Source: an uncultured Dechloromonas sp.
GTDB taxonomy: Bacteria > Pseudomonadota > Gammaproteobacteria > Burkholderiales > Rhodocyclaceae
DNA length: 64,000 nucleotides
Assembly (NCBI RefSeq): GCF_945957265.1
Contig: NZ_CAMFKO010000006.1
Span: forward strand, 62,001-126,000
Direction of reading: 5' to 3'
The translations under genes were made by a program, and so were the position numbers. Position 1 is the stretch's first letter; every line of letters begins with the position of its first letter. Under the pieces are notes generated by a model that was not told where the DNA came from, ran no database searches, and saw nothing but the letters and a program-made list of their open reading frames with translations. Below are positions 9,920 to 18,867 of the stretch, piece after piece.

Positions 9920-9960
9920 CCGCCGCTTCCCAAAATTTGCTTGAACGCACCCGCTCGCCC

Positions 9961-10989
9961 ATGGAATTTGCCGGTTTTACCTTGCGCAACAATCTCTTCG
10001 TCGCACCGATGGCGGGCGTCACGGATCGTCCGTTTCGCCAGCTGTGCAAGAAGATGGGCGCCGGACTGGCCGTTTCCGAGATGGTCACCTCGAACTCGCT
10101 GCTCTACGGCAGCGCCAAGACGCTGCGCCGGGCCAACCACACCGGCGAGGTCGATCCGATCTCGGTGCAGATCGCCGGCGCCGATCCGAAGATGATGGCA
10201 GAGGCGGCCAGGCACAACGTCGACAACGGCGCCCAGATCATCGACATCAACATGGGCTGCCCGGCCAAGAAGGTGTGCAACGTGATGGCCGGCTCGGCGC
10301 TGATGCAGCACGAGCAGCTGGTCGGCGAGATCCTCGATGCCGTGGTCGGTGCCGTGCCCGACACGCCGGTGACGCTGAAATTCCGCACCGGCTGGAATAT
10401 CGCCAACAAGAATGCGCCGAACATCGCGCGCATCGCCGAAAACGCCGGCATCCGCGCCGTCGCCATCCACGGCCGCACGCGCTGCCAGCAATACACCGGC
10501 GAAGCCGAATACGACACCATCGCCTACGTGAAAACGCTGGTGAAGATTCCGGTCATCGCCAACGGCGACATCACGACGCCCGAGAAGGCCAGGCACGTCC
10601 TCGACGTCACCGGCGCCGACGGCGTGATGATCGGCCGCGCCGCCCAGGGCCGCCCCTGGCTGTTCCGCGAGATCGAACACTACCTGAAGACCGGCGAAAA
10701 AATGGCGCCGGCGCCGGTCGGCGAGATCCACGCCATCCTGATGGCGCATCTCGAAGACCTCTACGATTTCTACGGCCTGGACACGGGGGTCAAGGTCGCG
10801 AGAAAGCACATCTCCTGGTACACCAAGGGCCTGATCGGCTCGGCGGCGTTCCGCAAGGTGATGAACACGCTGCCGACGGTGGAATTGCAGCACCAGGCCG
10901 TGAACGAGTTTTTCCTGCGTTACGCGGAGGAACACGATCATCTGCAGTATGAAGAAAACAAAACACAAGAGGAGGCGTTGGCAGCATGA
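9961..10989 (+). CDS. dusB: tRNA-dihydrouridine synthase B
   Basis: Flavin-dependent enzyme (342 residues from the chosen start) that reduces uridine to dihydrouridine in tRNA. The N-terminus NNLFVAPMAGVTDRPFR is the Dus signature, and the catalytic cysteine lies in NMGCPAKKV (Cys100). Later HGRTRCQQY and NGDI motifs fit the TIM barrel. The ATG at 9961 is preferred over an upstream TTG at 9937 because it matches the usual short DusB N-terminus. It overlaps fis by ATGA, the conserved dusB-fis operon of beta- and gammaproteobacteria. Confidence 0.95.
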   Translation: MEFAGFTLRNNLFVAPMAGVTDRPFRQLCKKMGAGLAVSEMVTSNSLLYGSAKTLRRANHTGEVDPISVQIAGADPKMMAEAARHNVDNGAQIIDINMGCPAKKVCNVMAGSALMQHEQLVGEILDAVVGAVPDTPVTLKFRTGWNIANKNAPNIARIAENAGIRAVAIHGRTRCQQYTGEAEYDTIAYVKTLVKIPVIANGDITTPEKARHVLDVTGADGVMIGRAAQGRPWLFREIEHYLKTGEKMAPAPVGEIHAILMAHLEDLYDFYGLDTGVKVARKHISWYTKGLIGSAAFRKVMNTLPTVELQHQAVNEFFLRYAEEHDHLQYEENKTQEEALAA

Positions 10990-11219
10990 GCCAACATGAT
11001 CTGGGGAAGTGCGTCGTGAACGCACTGGAGCAGTATTTCAGGGACCTGGACGGCGAAAGCCCGTCCGCCATCTACGACATGGTCCTCAAGAGCGTGGAAA
11101 AGCCGATGCTGGAAGTCGTGCTGGCCAAGGCCGGCAGCAACCAGACGCTGGCCGCCGAGATGCTGGGCATCAACCGCAACACGCTGCGCAAGAAACTCAC
11201 CGAACATTCACTTCTGTAA
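10986..11219 (+). CDS. fis: Nucleoid protein Fis
   Basis: A 77-residue DNA-bending regulator. The C-terminal helix-turn-helix AAEMLGINRNTLRKKL (about residues 57-72) is nearly invariant in the Fis family. Fis modulates rRNA promoters, recombination and nucleoid structure. It starts within the dusB stop codon (ATGA) and ends 9 bases before purH, so co-transcription with both is likely. The length is short compared with the enterobacterial 98 residues but normal for betaproteobacterial Fis. Confidence 0.95.
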   Translation: MSQHDLGKCVVNALEQYFRDLDGESPSAIYDMVLKSVEKPMLEVVLAKAGSNQTLAAEMLGINRNTLRKKLTEHSLL

Positions 11220-11228
11220 GCCACGACC

Positions 11229-12821
11229 ATGACCATCAAGCAAGCGCTGATTTCCGTCTCCGACAAGACGGGTGTTCTCGAATTCGCCCAGGGCCTCGCC
11301 GCGCAAGGCGTCAAGCTGCTGTCCACCGGCGGCACCGCCAAGATGCTGCGCGACGCCGGCCTGGAAGTCACCGAAATCGGCGACTACACCGGCTTCCCGG
11401 AAATGCTCGACGGCCGCGTCAAGACCCTGCACCCGAAGGTGCACGGCGGCATCCTGGCCCGTCGTGATCTGCCCGAGCACCTGGCGACCATCGCCGAGCA
11501 TGGCATCCCGACCATCGACCTGGTCTGCGTGAACCTCTACCCGTTCGCCGCCACCATCGCCAAGCCGGGCGTGACGCTGGAAGACGCCATCGAGAACATC
11601 GACATCGGCGGCCCGGCCATGGTCCGTTCCTCGGCCAAGAACTACAACGGCGTCGCCATCGTGACCGACCCGTCCGATTACCAGCCGCTGCTCGACGAGA
11701 TGAAGGCCAACGGTGGCGCGCTGCAACTGGCCACCCGCTTCGGCCTGGCCAAGAAGGCCTTCACGCATACCGCGCGCTACGACAGCATGATCGCCAACTG
11801 GCTGACCGGCCTCGACGAAGGCGCCGAAAGCAAGCCGGCCGACGCCGCACCGCTGCCCTCCGTGTTCCCGGCCAAGCTGCAACTGGCCTTCGACCGCACC
11901 GAAATCCTGCGCTACGGCGAGAACGCTCACCAGCAGGCTGCCTTCTACCGCGACACCGTCGCGCTGCCGGGCAGCATCGCCGCCTACACCCAGCTGCAGG
12001 GCAAGGAACTGTCCTACAACAACATCGCCGATTCCGATGCCGCCTGGGAATGCGTCAAGGCCTTCGACGCCCCGGCCTGCGTCATCATCAAGCACGCCAA
12101 CCCGTGCGGCGTGGCCATCGACGGCAAGCTGCTCGGCGCCTACGAAAAGGCCTTCAAGACCGACTCGACCTCCGCCTTCGGCGGCATCATCGCCTTCAAC
12201 GGCGAAGTCGGCATCGACGTCGTCAACGCCATGAACGAGCGCAAGCACTTCGTCGAAGTGCTGATCGCCCCGTCCTTCACCGCCGAAGCCAAGGCAGCGC
12301 TCGCTGCCAAGCAGAACCTGCGCGTGCTGGTCGTGCCGCTCGGCCGCGACCTCAACAAGCTTGAGCTCAAGCGCGTCGGCGGCGGCCTGCTGGTGCAGAC
12401 GGCCGACGACTTCACCGCCCAGGCTTCCGGCCTCAAGGTGGTCACCAAGGTCCAGCCGACCGCCCAGCAGATCGAAGACCTGCTCTTCGCCGAGCGCGTT
12501 GCCAAGTTCGTCAAGTCCAACGCCATCGTCTTCTGCGGCGGCGGCATGACCCTGGGCGTCGGCGCCGGCCAGATGAGCCGCGTCGATTCGACCAAGATCG
12601 CCAGCATCAAGGCGCAGAACGCCGGCCTGCCGCTCAAGGGCTCGGTCGTCGCTTCCGACGCCTTCTTCCCGTTCCGCGACGGCCTCGACGTGCTGGCCGA
12701 AGCCGGCGCCGTCGCCGTCATCCAGCCGGGCGGCTCGATGCGCGACGAGGAAGTCATCGCGGCAGCCGACGAACACGGCATCGCCATGGTGTTCACGGGC
12801 GCCCGCCACTTCCGACACTAA
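11229..12821 (+). CDS. purH: Bifunctional AICAR transformylase/IMP cyclohydrolase
   Basis: A 530-residue enzyme catalysing the last two steps of IMP synthesis. The N-terminal methylglyoxal-synthase-like domain ([23 protein letters not shown]) is the cyclohydrolase. The C-terminal transformylase carries the KHANPCGVA segment (near residue 280) and ends in FTGARHFRH. Length and start are normal. It is separated from purD only by an inverted repeat (12830-12913), placing two IMP-pathway genes side by side. Confidence 0.97.
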   Translation: MTIKQALISVSDKTGVLEFAQGLAAQGVKLLSTGGTAKMLRDAGLEVTEIGDYTGFPEMLDGRVKTLHPKVHGGILARRDLPEHLATIAEHGIPTIDLVCVNLYPFAATIAKPGVTLEDAIENIDIGGPAMVRSSAKNYNGVAIVTDPSDYQPLLDEMKANGGALQLATRFGLAKKAFTHTARYDSMIANWLTGLDEGAESKPADAAPLPSVFPAKLQLAFDRTEILRYGENAHQQAAFYRDTVALPGSIAAYTQLQGKELSYNNIADSDAAWECVKAFDAPACVIIKHANPCGVAIDGKLLGAYEKAFKTDSTSAFGGIIAFNGEVGIDVVNAMNERKHFVEVLIAPSFTAEAKAALAAKQNLRVLVVPLGRDLNKLELKRVGGGLLVQTADDFTAQASGLKVVTKVQPTAQQIEDLLFAERVAKFVKSNAIVFCGGGMTLGVGAGQMSRVDSTKIASIKAQNAGLPLKGSVVASDAFFPFRDGLDVLAEAGAVAVIQPGGSMRDEEVIAAADEHGIAMVFTGARHFRH

Positions 12822-12829
12822 AGGCAGTC

Positions 12830-12913
12830 GCGAGTCGTTAGTTGCTAGTCGCTGGCAACCCCTCGCTAACAACTAACGACGAATAACCAACGACTAGCAA
12901 CTAGGAACTAGCA
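12830..12913. repeat. Intergenic inverted repeat, copy A (GACTAGCAACTA family)
   Basis: The purH-purD gap is made almost entirely of nested inverted repeats built from a GTTAGTTGCTAGTCG / CGACTAGCAACTA motif. Its right half shares AACGACTAGCAACTA-like sequence and the ACGAATAAC string with copy B at 15189-15280. The right arm ends three bases before the purD ATG, so it may form a hairpin over or next to the purD ribosome-binding site. Function is unknown; a dispersed repeat or RNA-stability hairpin is likely. Confidence 0.75.
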
Positions 12914-12915
12914 CA

Positions 12916-14193
12916 ATGAAACTACTGGTAATCGGTTCCGGCGGCCGCGAGCACGCCATGGCCTGGCGCCTGGCGCAGACCCCCGGCCTGCAGAAGGTGT
13001 TCGTCGCCCCCGGCAATGCCGGCACGGCGCGCGAGCACGAGCTGGAAAACATCGACATCACCGATCCGGAAGCGCTGGCCGATTTCGCCGAGCAGAACAA
13101 AATCCACCTCACGCTGGTCGGCCCCGAGGCCCCGCTGGCGGCCGGCGTGGTCAATGTCTTCCGCAACCGCGGCCTGAAGATCTTCGGCCCGACCAGGGAA
13201 GCCGCCCAGCTCGAGTCCTCCAAGGACTTCGCCAAGCGCTTCATGGCCCGCCACAACATCCCGACCGCCGGCTTCGAGACCTTCTCGGATGCCGCCGCGG
13301 CCCACGCCTACATCGACCGCCAGGGCGCCCCCATCGTCATCAAGGCCGACGGCCTGGCCGCCGGCAAGGGCGTCGTCGTCGCCATGAGCCTCGACGAAGC
13401 GCACGCCGCCATCGACGACATGCTGTCCGGCAACAAGCTGGGCGATGCCGGTGCCCGCGTCGTCATCGAGGACTTCCTCGACGGCGAGGAAGCCAGCTTC
13501 ATCGTCATGGTCGACGGCAAGAACGTGCTCGCCCTGGCCTCCAGCCAGGACCACAAGCGCATCTTCGACGGCGACCAGGGCCCGAACACCGGCGGCATGG
13601 GCGCCTACTCCCCGGCTCCGTGCGTCACCCCGGAAGTGCATGCCAAGGCGATGCGCGAAATCATCCTGCCGACGGTGCGCGGCATGGCGGCCGACGGCAT
13701 CCCCTTCACCGGTTTCCTCTACGCCGGCCTGATGATCGGCAAGGACGGCTCGGTCAAGACGCTGGAATTCAACTGCCGCATGGGCGACCCGGAAACCCAG
13801 CCGATCCTGATGCGCCTGAAGTCCGACTTCGTCGATCTGCTCGAACACGGCATCGCCGGCACCCTCGACCAGGTCGAGGCCGAATGGGACCGCCGCATCG
13901 CGCTGGGCGTCGTGCTCGCCGCCGCCAATTACCCGGACACCCCGAAAAAGGGCGACGTCATCGGCGGCCTGCCCAAGGGCAACAGCTTCGGCGACGACTG
14001 CCACGTCTTCCATGCCGGCACGGCCGACAAGGACGGCCAGGCGGTGACCGCCGGCGGCCGCGTGCTGTGCGTCACGGCGCTCGGCGAAAACGTCAAGCTG
14101 GCCCAGAAGGCTGCCTACGAGGCCGCCGCCCAGATCGCCTGGGAGGGCATGCAGTACCGCAAGGACATCGGCTACCGGGCGATCGGCCGCTGA
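12916..14193 (+). CDS. purD: Phosphoribosylamine-glycine ligase
   Basis: A 425-residue ATP-grasp enzyme joining glycine to 5-phosphoribosylamine in purine synthesis. It opens with [16 protein letters not shown], carries the [18 protein letters not shown]-grasp loop (about residues 142-156), and has the family signature [10 protein letters not shown] near residue 290. Length is normal. It lies downstream of purH behind an inverted repeat. The start at 12916 lies only three bases after that repeat, so translation may be affected by its folding. Confidence 0.97.
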   Translation: MKLLVIGSGGREHAMAWRLAQTPGLQKVFVAPGNAGTAREHELENIDITDPEALADFAEQNKIHLTLVGPEAPLAAGVVNVFRNRGLKIFGPTREAAQLESSKDFAKRFMARHNIPTAGFETFSDAAAAHAYIDRQGAPIVIKADGLAAGKGVVVAMSLDEAHAAIDDMLSGNKLGDAGARVVIEDFLDGEEASFIVMVDGKNVLALASSQDHKRIFDGDQGPNTGGMGAYSPAPCVTPEVHAKAMREIILPTVRGMAADGIPFTGFLYAGLMIGKDGSVKTLEFNCRMGDPETQPILMRLKSDFVDLLEHGIAGTLDQVEAEWDRRIALGVVLAAANYPDTPKKGDVIGGLPKGNSFGDDCHVFHAGTADKDGQAVTAGGRVLCVTALGENVKLAQKAAYEAAAQIAWEGMQYRKDIGYRAIGR

Positions 14194-14234
14194 CAGCGCG
14201 CGGTCGGGGCACCGGCCGGCAGAAAAACGACAAT

Positions 14235-14265
14235 CGGGCGGCTCACGCCATGCATGAGCCGCCCG
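14235..14265 (+). terminator. Strong hairpin between purD and hemF, possible terminator or attenuator
   Basis: An 11-bp perfect stem (CGGGCGGCTCA / TGAGCCGCCCG) with a nine-base loop lies between purD and hemF. No run of T follows, so it is not a classical intrinsic terminator. It may be a Rho-linked or mRNA-stability element. Confidence 0.4.
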
Positions 14266-14288
14266 TTGCACATCCAACGGAGACAACC

Positions 14289-15197
14289 ATGGACACCACC
14301 CGCCTCAAGGATTACTTCACCGGCCTGCAAAGCCGCATCGTCGGCGAACTGGAGGCTTTCGACGGCCAGCCGTTCCGCACCGACAGCTGGGTTCGACCGG
14401 AAGGCGGCGGCGGCGTTTCGCGACTGATCGAGGAAGGCGATTTCTTCGAACGCGGCGGCGTCAATTTCTCGCACGTCACCGGCAACTCCCTGCCCGCCTC
14501 GGCCACCGCCGTGCGCCCGCAACTGGCCGGCCGCTCGTGGGAAGCGATGGGCGTCTCGCTGGTCCTCCACCCGCGCAACCCCTACTGCCCGACGGCGCAC
14601 ATGAACGTGCGCAGCTTCGTCGCCAGCAAGGCAGGCGAAGACGATGTCTGGTGGTTCGGCGGCGGCATGGACATGACGCCCTATTACGGCCAGCGGGAAG
14701 ACGTGGCTCATTTCCACCGCAGCTGCCGCGATGCGCTGGCCCCGTTCGGCGACGATGTTTACGCCAAATACAAAGGGTGGTGCGACGACTACTTCTTCCT
14801 CAAGCACCGCAACGAGCCGCGCGGCGTCGGCGGCGTTTTCTTCGACGATCTCAACGAAGGCGGTTTCGAGCGCTGTTTCAGCCTGACGCAATCCGTCGGC
14901 GACGCCTTCACCCGGGCCTACCTCCCGGTCCTGGCCAAGCGCCGCGACACGCCCTACGGCGAGCGCGAGCGCGACTTCCAGGCCTACCGTCGCGGGCGCT
15001 ACGTCGAATTCAATCTCGTCTGGGACCGCGGCACGCTGTTCGGCCTGCAGTCCGGCGGGCGCACCGAGTCGATCCTGATGTCCCTGCCGCCCGTCGTCAA
15101 ATGGCGCTACGACTGGAAACCGGAAGCCGGCAGCCCGGAAGCCGAACTGTACGAGGTCTTCCTCAAGCCGCAGGACTGGCTGGAGGGCAGTTGCTAG
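14289..15197 (+). CDS. hemF: Oxygen-dependent coproporphyrinogen III oxidase
   Basis: A 302-residue enzyme that oxidatively decarboxylates coproporphyrinogen III to protoporphyrinogen IX using O2. Family blocks are clear: the [20 protein letters not shown] region (about residues 40-59), [20 protein letters not shown], and a C-terminal [11 protein letters not shown]. The ATG at 14289 has a ggagac ribosome-binding site and gives the normal start; an in-frame ATG 39 bases upstream is less likely. The stop codon lies inside the inverted repeat that carries the terminator. Its strict O2 need implies a separate HemN elsewhere for anaerobic growth. Confidence 0.96.
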   Translation: MDTTRLKDYFTGLQSRIVGELEAFDGQPFRTDSWVRPEGGGGVSRLIEEGDFFERGGVNFSHVTGNSLPASATAVRPQLAGRSWEAMGVSLVLHPRNPYCPTAHMNVRSFVASKAGEDDVWWFGGGMDMTPYYGQREDVAHFHRSCRDALAPFGDDVYAKYKGWCDDYFFLKHRNEPRGVGGVFFDDLNEGGFERCFSLTQSVGDAFTRAYLPVLAKRRDTPYGERERDFQAYRRGRYVEFNLVWDRGTLFGLQSGGRTESILMSLPPVVKWRYDWKPEAGSPEAELYEVFLKPQDWLEGSC

Positions 15198-15280
15198 TCA
15201 TTGGTTGCTAGCGAATCGTTGAGGGCGCCAAGGCGCCCTCTGTTTTTGCTAGCAACGAATAACTAATGACTAGCAACTAT
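15189..15280. repeat. Intergenic inverted repeat, copy B, containing the hemF terminator
   Basis: The arms AGTTGCTAGTCATTGGTTGC and GAATAACTAATGACTAGCAA are imperfectly complementary and share sequence with copy A (12830-12913). The stop codons of both flanking convergent genes (hemF at 15195-15197 and the minus-strand gene at 15277-15279) are formed by the CTAG-containing arms. A GC-rich terminator hairpin sits in the centre. Confidence 0.75.
15221..15246 (+). terminator. Rho-independent terminator of hemF
   Basis: Perfect nine-bp stem GAGGGCGCC / GGCGCCCTC with a two-base loop, followed by TGTTTTT. It is correctly placed 24 bases after the hemF stop. Confidence 0.85.
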
Positions 15281-15516
15281 TTCAGCTTGCCCTTGACCAC
15301 ACGGACACGCGTCGGGTCCTTGACCCCCATTTTCCCGCCCCCGCCCGCCAGGTTGCCGCAGGCGCAGGCGGCCTTGATGTGCGGCACCGAATTGACGACC
15401 ACCGCGCATTCGAGGCATTCGTAATAGACGTCGCCACCGGTCGGGAGCGCATGCGGATCGGGAGCCGGCTCGACCGGGTAGAAATTGTAGATTTTCCGCA
15501 GATCGATATTCAGCAT
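15277..15516 (-). CDS. Small four-cysteine protein of unknown function
   Basis: A 79-residue protein. The central segment YYECLECAVVVNSVPHIKAA is followed by CACGN, giving a CxxC plus CxC arrangement that could bind zinc or iron like a small ribbon. The C-terminus is basic. The start at 15516 is chosen because it is preceded by ggagaggg. It lies between two intergenic repeats, downstream of hemY on the same strand and convergent with hemF. I do not recognise the family. It looks like a real, conserved-type small protein, and a metal-binding role is inference from the cysteines only. Confidence 0.65.
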   Translation of the reverse strand: MLNIDLRKIYNFYPVEPAPDPHALPTGGDVYYECLECAVVVNSVPHIKAACACGNLAGGGGKMGVKDPTRVRVVKGKLK

Positions 15517-15545
15517 TTTCCCTCTCCTCGTCTTGGGTGCGCCTT

Positions 15546-15706
15546 GTAGCCTAGCCCAGAGATTGCGGAACAAAATGAAAGCGAAGAATTTGCGTTGCCG
15601 GCTAGGCGCGAACCACAGCGATAGCCGAAGCTATCGCGAGGATGAGCAACAACGCCAGCAGCGCAAAGGCGAGTTTTCATGTTCCGTAATCTCTGGGCTG
15701 GGCTAC
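15546..15706 (+). repeat. 161-base structured intergenic element, copy 1 (candidate ncRNA)
   Basis: The whole element folds on itself. Outer stem 15546-15571 with 15681-15706 (26 bp), a three-base bulge, then 8 bp (15575-15582 with 15673-15680). Next is a 10-bp inner stem (15589-15598 with 15658-15667) and an apical hairpin GCGATAGC-CGAA-GCTATCGC (15618-15637). The three outer non-Watson-Crick pairs are all G-U on the plus strand. The core GGCTAGGCGCGAACC and the 20 bases after the apical hairpin are shared with copy 2 at 21954. Minus-strand reading gives VVAHPRDSFGYRCGSRLAG, probably spurious coding. It ends inside the hemY stop codon. Confidence 0.8.
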
Positions 15707-16890
15707 TAGCTTGCGTTGAGCTGGGCGCTGGCCCGGTAGTGTTTGTTGGCTTCGTCCGCCTTGTCGAGTTCGTCGAGCAGGCGGGCCAGCGCGAGATGCG
15801 CCTCCTGCGTCGCCCGGACCGACAACGACGCTTCCAGGTAACTTTGCGCCTTGCCCCACAGGCGCTGGCGCTGGCACATCCGGCCCAGGGCGAGCAGCAG
15901 CACGGCATCGCCCGGATGATGGAGCAGCCAGCCTTCCGCCCGGGCAATGCGGGTCGTCTGTTCGCCGCGCGCCAGGCGGCCGTAGATGGCGGCCAGTTCC
16001 GATTGCCAGGCGTCGCCGCCGGCCTTGTCGAGCGCCGCCTCGATCAGCTTCTGCGCTTCGCCCTCGGTATCGAGCGCGGTCAGCGCCTTGGCCGCCGCCA
16101 GCGACACGCGCCGGCCGCGCTCTTCCTCCGGCAGGCCGCGCAGGTAGGCGACCAGTTGTCCCTGATCGCTGCGGCGCTTGGCGATATTGGCCAGATGCGC
16201 CTGGGTGCGGATTTCCACCACCACTTCCGGCGGCAGCGCGTCGCGCTTGGCCAGCTGGCGTACCAGCTTGAGCACGCCGTCCCAGTCGCCACTGCCCTGG
16301 CGCGCCCGCAACTCCAGGCGCAGCGCGGCGATATGCCGCCCCAGCTTGCCCTGCAGACGCCCCAGGGCAGCCAGGGCATCGGCGAAGCGGCGTTCCTCGT
16401 TGGCCATTTCGGCATCGAGCATCAGGGTGGCGGCTTCGGTCCGCGGGTCGTCGGTCCTGGCATGCTCCAGCCAGTATTGCTGCTTTTCCGGCTCGCGCAT
16501 GCGCTGGGCGGCCCGCGCGGCAATCAAGGCCGACAGGCCGGGCGCCGTGCCGGCACCGTGGGCTTCGCCGGCCCTCTTCATGGCCTGCCCGAAGCGTCCC
16601 TCGAAGAGCAGGCGCACGGCATCCTGGAATACCTGCCCGGCCTGATCGCGCTGACGACGGGCACGATAGTCGCGGACCCGTTTCGGCAGCCCGAGGGTCG
16701 CCGAGGTGACGCGCATCGCCGCGTAGAAGGCGAGGAAGAGGCCGAACAGCAGCACGACGAATAGGTTCAGCGAAATCTCGACGCGCCACGGCGGCACCAC
16801 GAGCAACAGGTAGCCGTCGTTCAAGCGGGCGCCGAGGGCGACCGCAACGGCTGCCACGAACAGGACAACGACCCAGAACAGCCCTCTCAC
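15706..16890 (-). CDS. hemY: Heme-biosynthesis-associated TPR protein HemY
   Basis: A 394-residue inner-membrane protein. Two hydrophobic N-terminal helices (about residues 3-20 and 42-60) form the HemY_N domain with the VVPPWRVEISLNL segment, followed by Arg-rich cytoplasmic sequence and TPR-like helical repeats to the C-terminus. HemY proteins of this type are not protoporphyrinogen oxidases; they are linked to heme synthesis by operon conservation and mutant data in gammaproteobacteria. The GTG start overlaps the hemX stop (GTGA). It is the last gene of hemC-hemD-hemX-hemY. Confidence 0.9.
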   Translation of the reverse strand: MRGLFWVVVLFVAAVAVALGARLNDGYLLLVVPPWRVEISLNLFVVLLFGLFLAFYAAMRVTSATLGLPKRVRDYRARRQRDQAGQVFQDAVRLLFEGRFGQAMKRAGEAHGAGTAPGLSALIAARAAQRMREPEKQQYWLEHARTDDPRTEAATLMLDAEMANEERRFADALAALGRLQGKLGRHIAALRLELRARQGSGDWDGVLKLVRQLAKRDALPPEVVVEIRTQAHLANIAKRRSDQGQLVAYLRGLPEEERGRRVSLAAAKALTALDTEGEAQKLIEAALDKAGGDAWQSELAAIYGRLARGEQTTRIARAEGWLLHHPGDAVLLLALGRMCQRQRLWGKAQSYLEASLSVRATQEAHLALARLLDELDKADEANKHYRASAQLNAS

Positions 16891-17933
16891 CGCTTGTCCC
16901 TGCCCTGGCGCAGGCTGCGCAACGCGGCCTGGGTGTCGTTCAAATTCGGGAGCTCGACATTGATCTCGGCCGCCGACATCTGGCGCAGCGTCGATTGCGC
17001 CGATGCAACCGCCTTGTCATTGGCATCGAAGTGCTTGCCCAGCCACTCCTGGGCGACCTTCAACTCGTTGCGGTAGGTCCATTGGTCGCGCGAAAACAGG
17101 GCCAGGCGGGCGTTGAGCAGGCGCAGCTTGAGGTTTTCGCGCAGGAAATAGCCCTGGCCGGGCGCGAGCAGCGCCGGGTCCTCGCGGTCGAAACGCTGGA
17201 TGCGGACCAGTCCCTTGAGTTCCTGCCAGACCTCGCCGCCGGTGCGCTGCCACCACGGGGCGGCGGCCACGGCCTTCTGGGCTTCGCTCTTCTCCACCGG
17301 GCGCCCGTAGGCGGTCAGCGGCAGCTTGTCGATGCCGTGAATCAACTGCTCGAGACGCAGGCTGACGCCGGGCATATCGACGAAGGGCAGCGCGTTCAGG
17401 CGCTCGAGATCCTTGGCCAGCGCCTTGCGCAGCGGCAGATGGGCCGGACGGTCGAGGCGGGCCAGGCGCGAGTCGGCGGTCTGCAGGGCGAGCACCGCGA
17501 CCGGCACGTTGCCGGCCAGCTGCAGTTGCTGCCCGGCCAGCGTGATGGCCTGCTCGACCTCGAGCAGGGTCGCTTCCTCGCGGCCGCGGGCGATATCCTG
17601 GTTCAGCGTCTTGAGCGCCTCGGTCTGCGCCTGGAATTCGGCGAAACGACCTTCGAAGGCGCCGAGCTTGGCCTGCAGCGCCTCGAGCTGCTCGCGCGTC
17701 TGCTTCTGGGCGCCGCGCTCTTCCTTGTGGCCGGTATCGAAGTCGCCCAGCTGGCGGCTGACTTCCTGCTGCAGGTCGTTCAGTTTCTGGCGGGTTTCGA
17801 ACCATTGCCAGCCGGCCAGGGCCAGGGCGGCGACGGCAACGGCCAGGCTCAGTCCGAGACGACCGGAGCGGCGTGACGAAAGCGGCGTGGGAGCGGGACT
17901 CTGGAGGGGGGAAGTATCGTTGTCAGGCATCAT
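16887..17933 (-). CDS. hemX: HemX-family membrane protein
   Basis: A 348-residue protein with a short Ser/Pro-rich cytoplasmic N-terminus, one transmembrane helix (about residues 28-46), a long coiled-coil region of heptad-like Gln/Glu/Leu sequence to about residue 130, and a C-terminal domain typical of HemX (the uroporphyrinogen-III C-methyltransferase-like family, though without a SAM-binding fold). Its biochemical role is not settled. The start overlaps hemD by ATGA at 17930-17933; a second ATG three bases later is equally possible. It is co-transcribed with hemD and hemY. Confidence 0.88.
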   Translation of the reverse strand: MMPDNDTSPLQSPAPTPLSSRRSGRLGLSLAVAVAALALAGWQWFETRQKLNDLQQEVSRQLGDFDTGHKEERGAQKQTREQLEALQAKLGAFEGRFAEFQAQTEALKTLNQDIARGREEATLLEVEQAITLAGQQLQLAGNVPVAVLALQTADSRLARLDRPAHLPLRKALAKDLERLNALPFVDMPGVSLRLEQLIHGIDKLPLTAYGRPVEKSEAQKAVAAAPWWQRTGGEVWQELKGLVRIQRFDREDPALLAPGQGYFLRENLKLRLLNARLALFSRDQWTYRNELKVAQEWLGKHFDANDKAVASAQSTLRQMSAAEINVELPNLNDTQAALRSLRQGRDKR

Positions 17934-18718
17934 TTCGGCCAATTATAAGCACCTAAGCCGGCAAGAATGCCGGCGTCGGCGGCATCGGTGAGGATAATGT
18001 TGCTTAAACCCAAAGCCCGGGCATTTTCGGCGATCCGGAAATGCGGCACGAACAGCGGGGTGGCGTGCAGGAAAGCCCGGCCTTCGTCGTCGAGCCGGTC
18101 GACCAGGTAGCGCAAGCCCTCGCTGCTCGAGACCGTGAGCGCATCGAGGCGCCCCTCCCGCCAGGCCGACAGCAGCGGCGCCAGACCGGCGGACGGGCCG
18201 GAGCGGCGGTAGCAGGTCACGCAATCGACCGTTGCGCCGCGTGCGCGCAAGGTATCCGCGAGCAGTTCGCGGCCGCCGTCGCCGCGAAAAATGGCGACGC
18301 GGCGCCCATTGACCCGCTCGCCGGCCAGTTCGGGGAGTTCGAGCAAGGCTTCCGAATCGAAGCGCTGGGTCGGCGCGACGCAACCGGCGACGCCGTGCAG
18401 CGCCAGCGCCTTGACCGTTCCCTGGCCGACGGCCGCCGGCACCAGGGCGGCCGGCCAGGCAGCGCGCTCGAGAATGGCGGGCAAGGCGTAATCGACGGCG
18501 TTCGGGCTGATGAACACGGCCAGCGCATAGTCGGCCAGCCGGTCCACGGCATCGGCCAGCGGGCGCGGGTCGCTCGCCGGCGCGATCTCGAGCAGGGGGA
18601 AAACCAGCGGCCTGCCGCCGGCCGCCGCAATGGCCTCGGCCAGCGGTGCCGCCTGCGCCAGCGGCCGGGTGACGACGATGGTTCGGCCGATCAGCGGGCC
18701 GCCAGTGCTGTGCCGCAT
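17930..18718 (-). CDS. hemD: Uroporphyrinogen-III synthase
   Basis: A 262-residue two-domain enzyme that cyclises hydroxymethylbilane with inversion of ring D. Recognisable features are the N-terminal IVVTRPLAQA segment, FISPNAV near residue 83, a central VAIFRGDGGRELL, and the C-terminal VSSSEGLRYL region. The family is poorly conserved, so position between hemC and hemX is strong support. The chosen ATG at 18718 lies within the 5' arm of the element at 18709-18858; in-frame sequence runs further upstream, but through the element rather than conserved protein. Confidence 0.92.
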   Translation of the reverse strand: MRHSTGGPLIGRTIVVTRPLAQAAPLAEAIAAAGGRPLVFPLLEIAPASDPRPLADAVDRLADYALAVFISPNAVDYALPAILERAAWPAALVPAAVGQGTVKALALHGVAGCVAPTQRFDSEALLELPELAGERVNGRRVAIFRGDGGRELLADTLRARGATVDCVTCYRRSGPSAGLAPLLSAWREGRLDALTVSSSEGLRYLVDRLDDEGRAFLHATPLFVPHFRIAENARALGLSNIILTDAADAGILAGLGAYNWPK

Positions 18719-18858
18719 GTTATGGAGTGCCGGACGAAACCGATGCAGCCGGACTCGCGGCAAGGCGCAAACCGCGATACCCCGCGCTATCGCGAGGACT
18801 TGCCAGGCCGCCACGGAGGCAACTACGCGGTTTTATGACCCGAATAGCGTGCGACACA
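18709..18858 (+). repeat. Diverged relative of the structured intergenic element in the hemC-hemD gap
   Basis: The hemC-hemD gap is filled by a sequence with the related core GGCAAGGCGCAAACCGCGATA followed by CTATCGCGAGGA. The ends TGTGCCGCATGTTAT (18709-18723) and the complementary ATAGCGTGCGACACA (18844-18858) pair over 15 positions with two G-U pairs and one mismatch. An AAACCG / CGGTTT stem lies further in. Orientation is the same as copies 1 and 2, but identity is clearly lower. Confidence 0.55.
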
Positions 18859-18867
18859 ACACTCGGC

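Noticed and set aside
9937..9960. Upstream TTG start for dusB
   Set aside because: It would add eight residues not typical of DusB; the ATG at 9961 begins the conserved N-terminus.
15595..15660. Minus-strand peptide VVAHPRDSFGYRCGSRLAG as a protein gene
   Set aside because: The same peptide appears only because the conserved core of the structured element is translated; both copies lack a start, ribosome-binding site and consistent reading length, and the evidence favours RNA structure.
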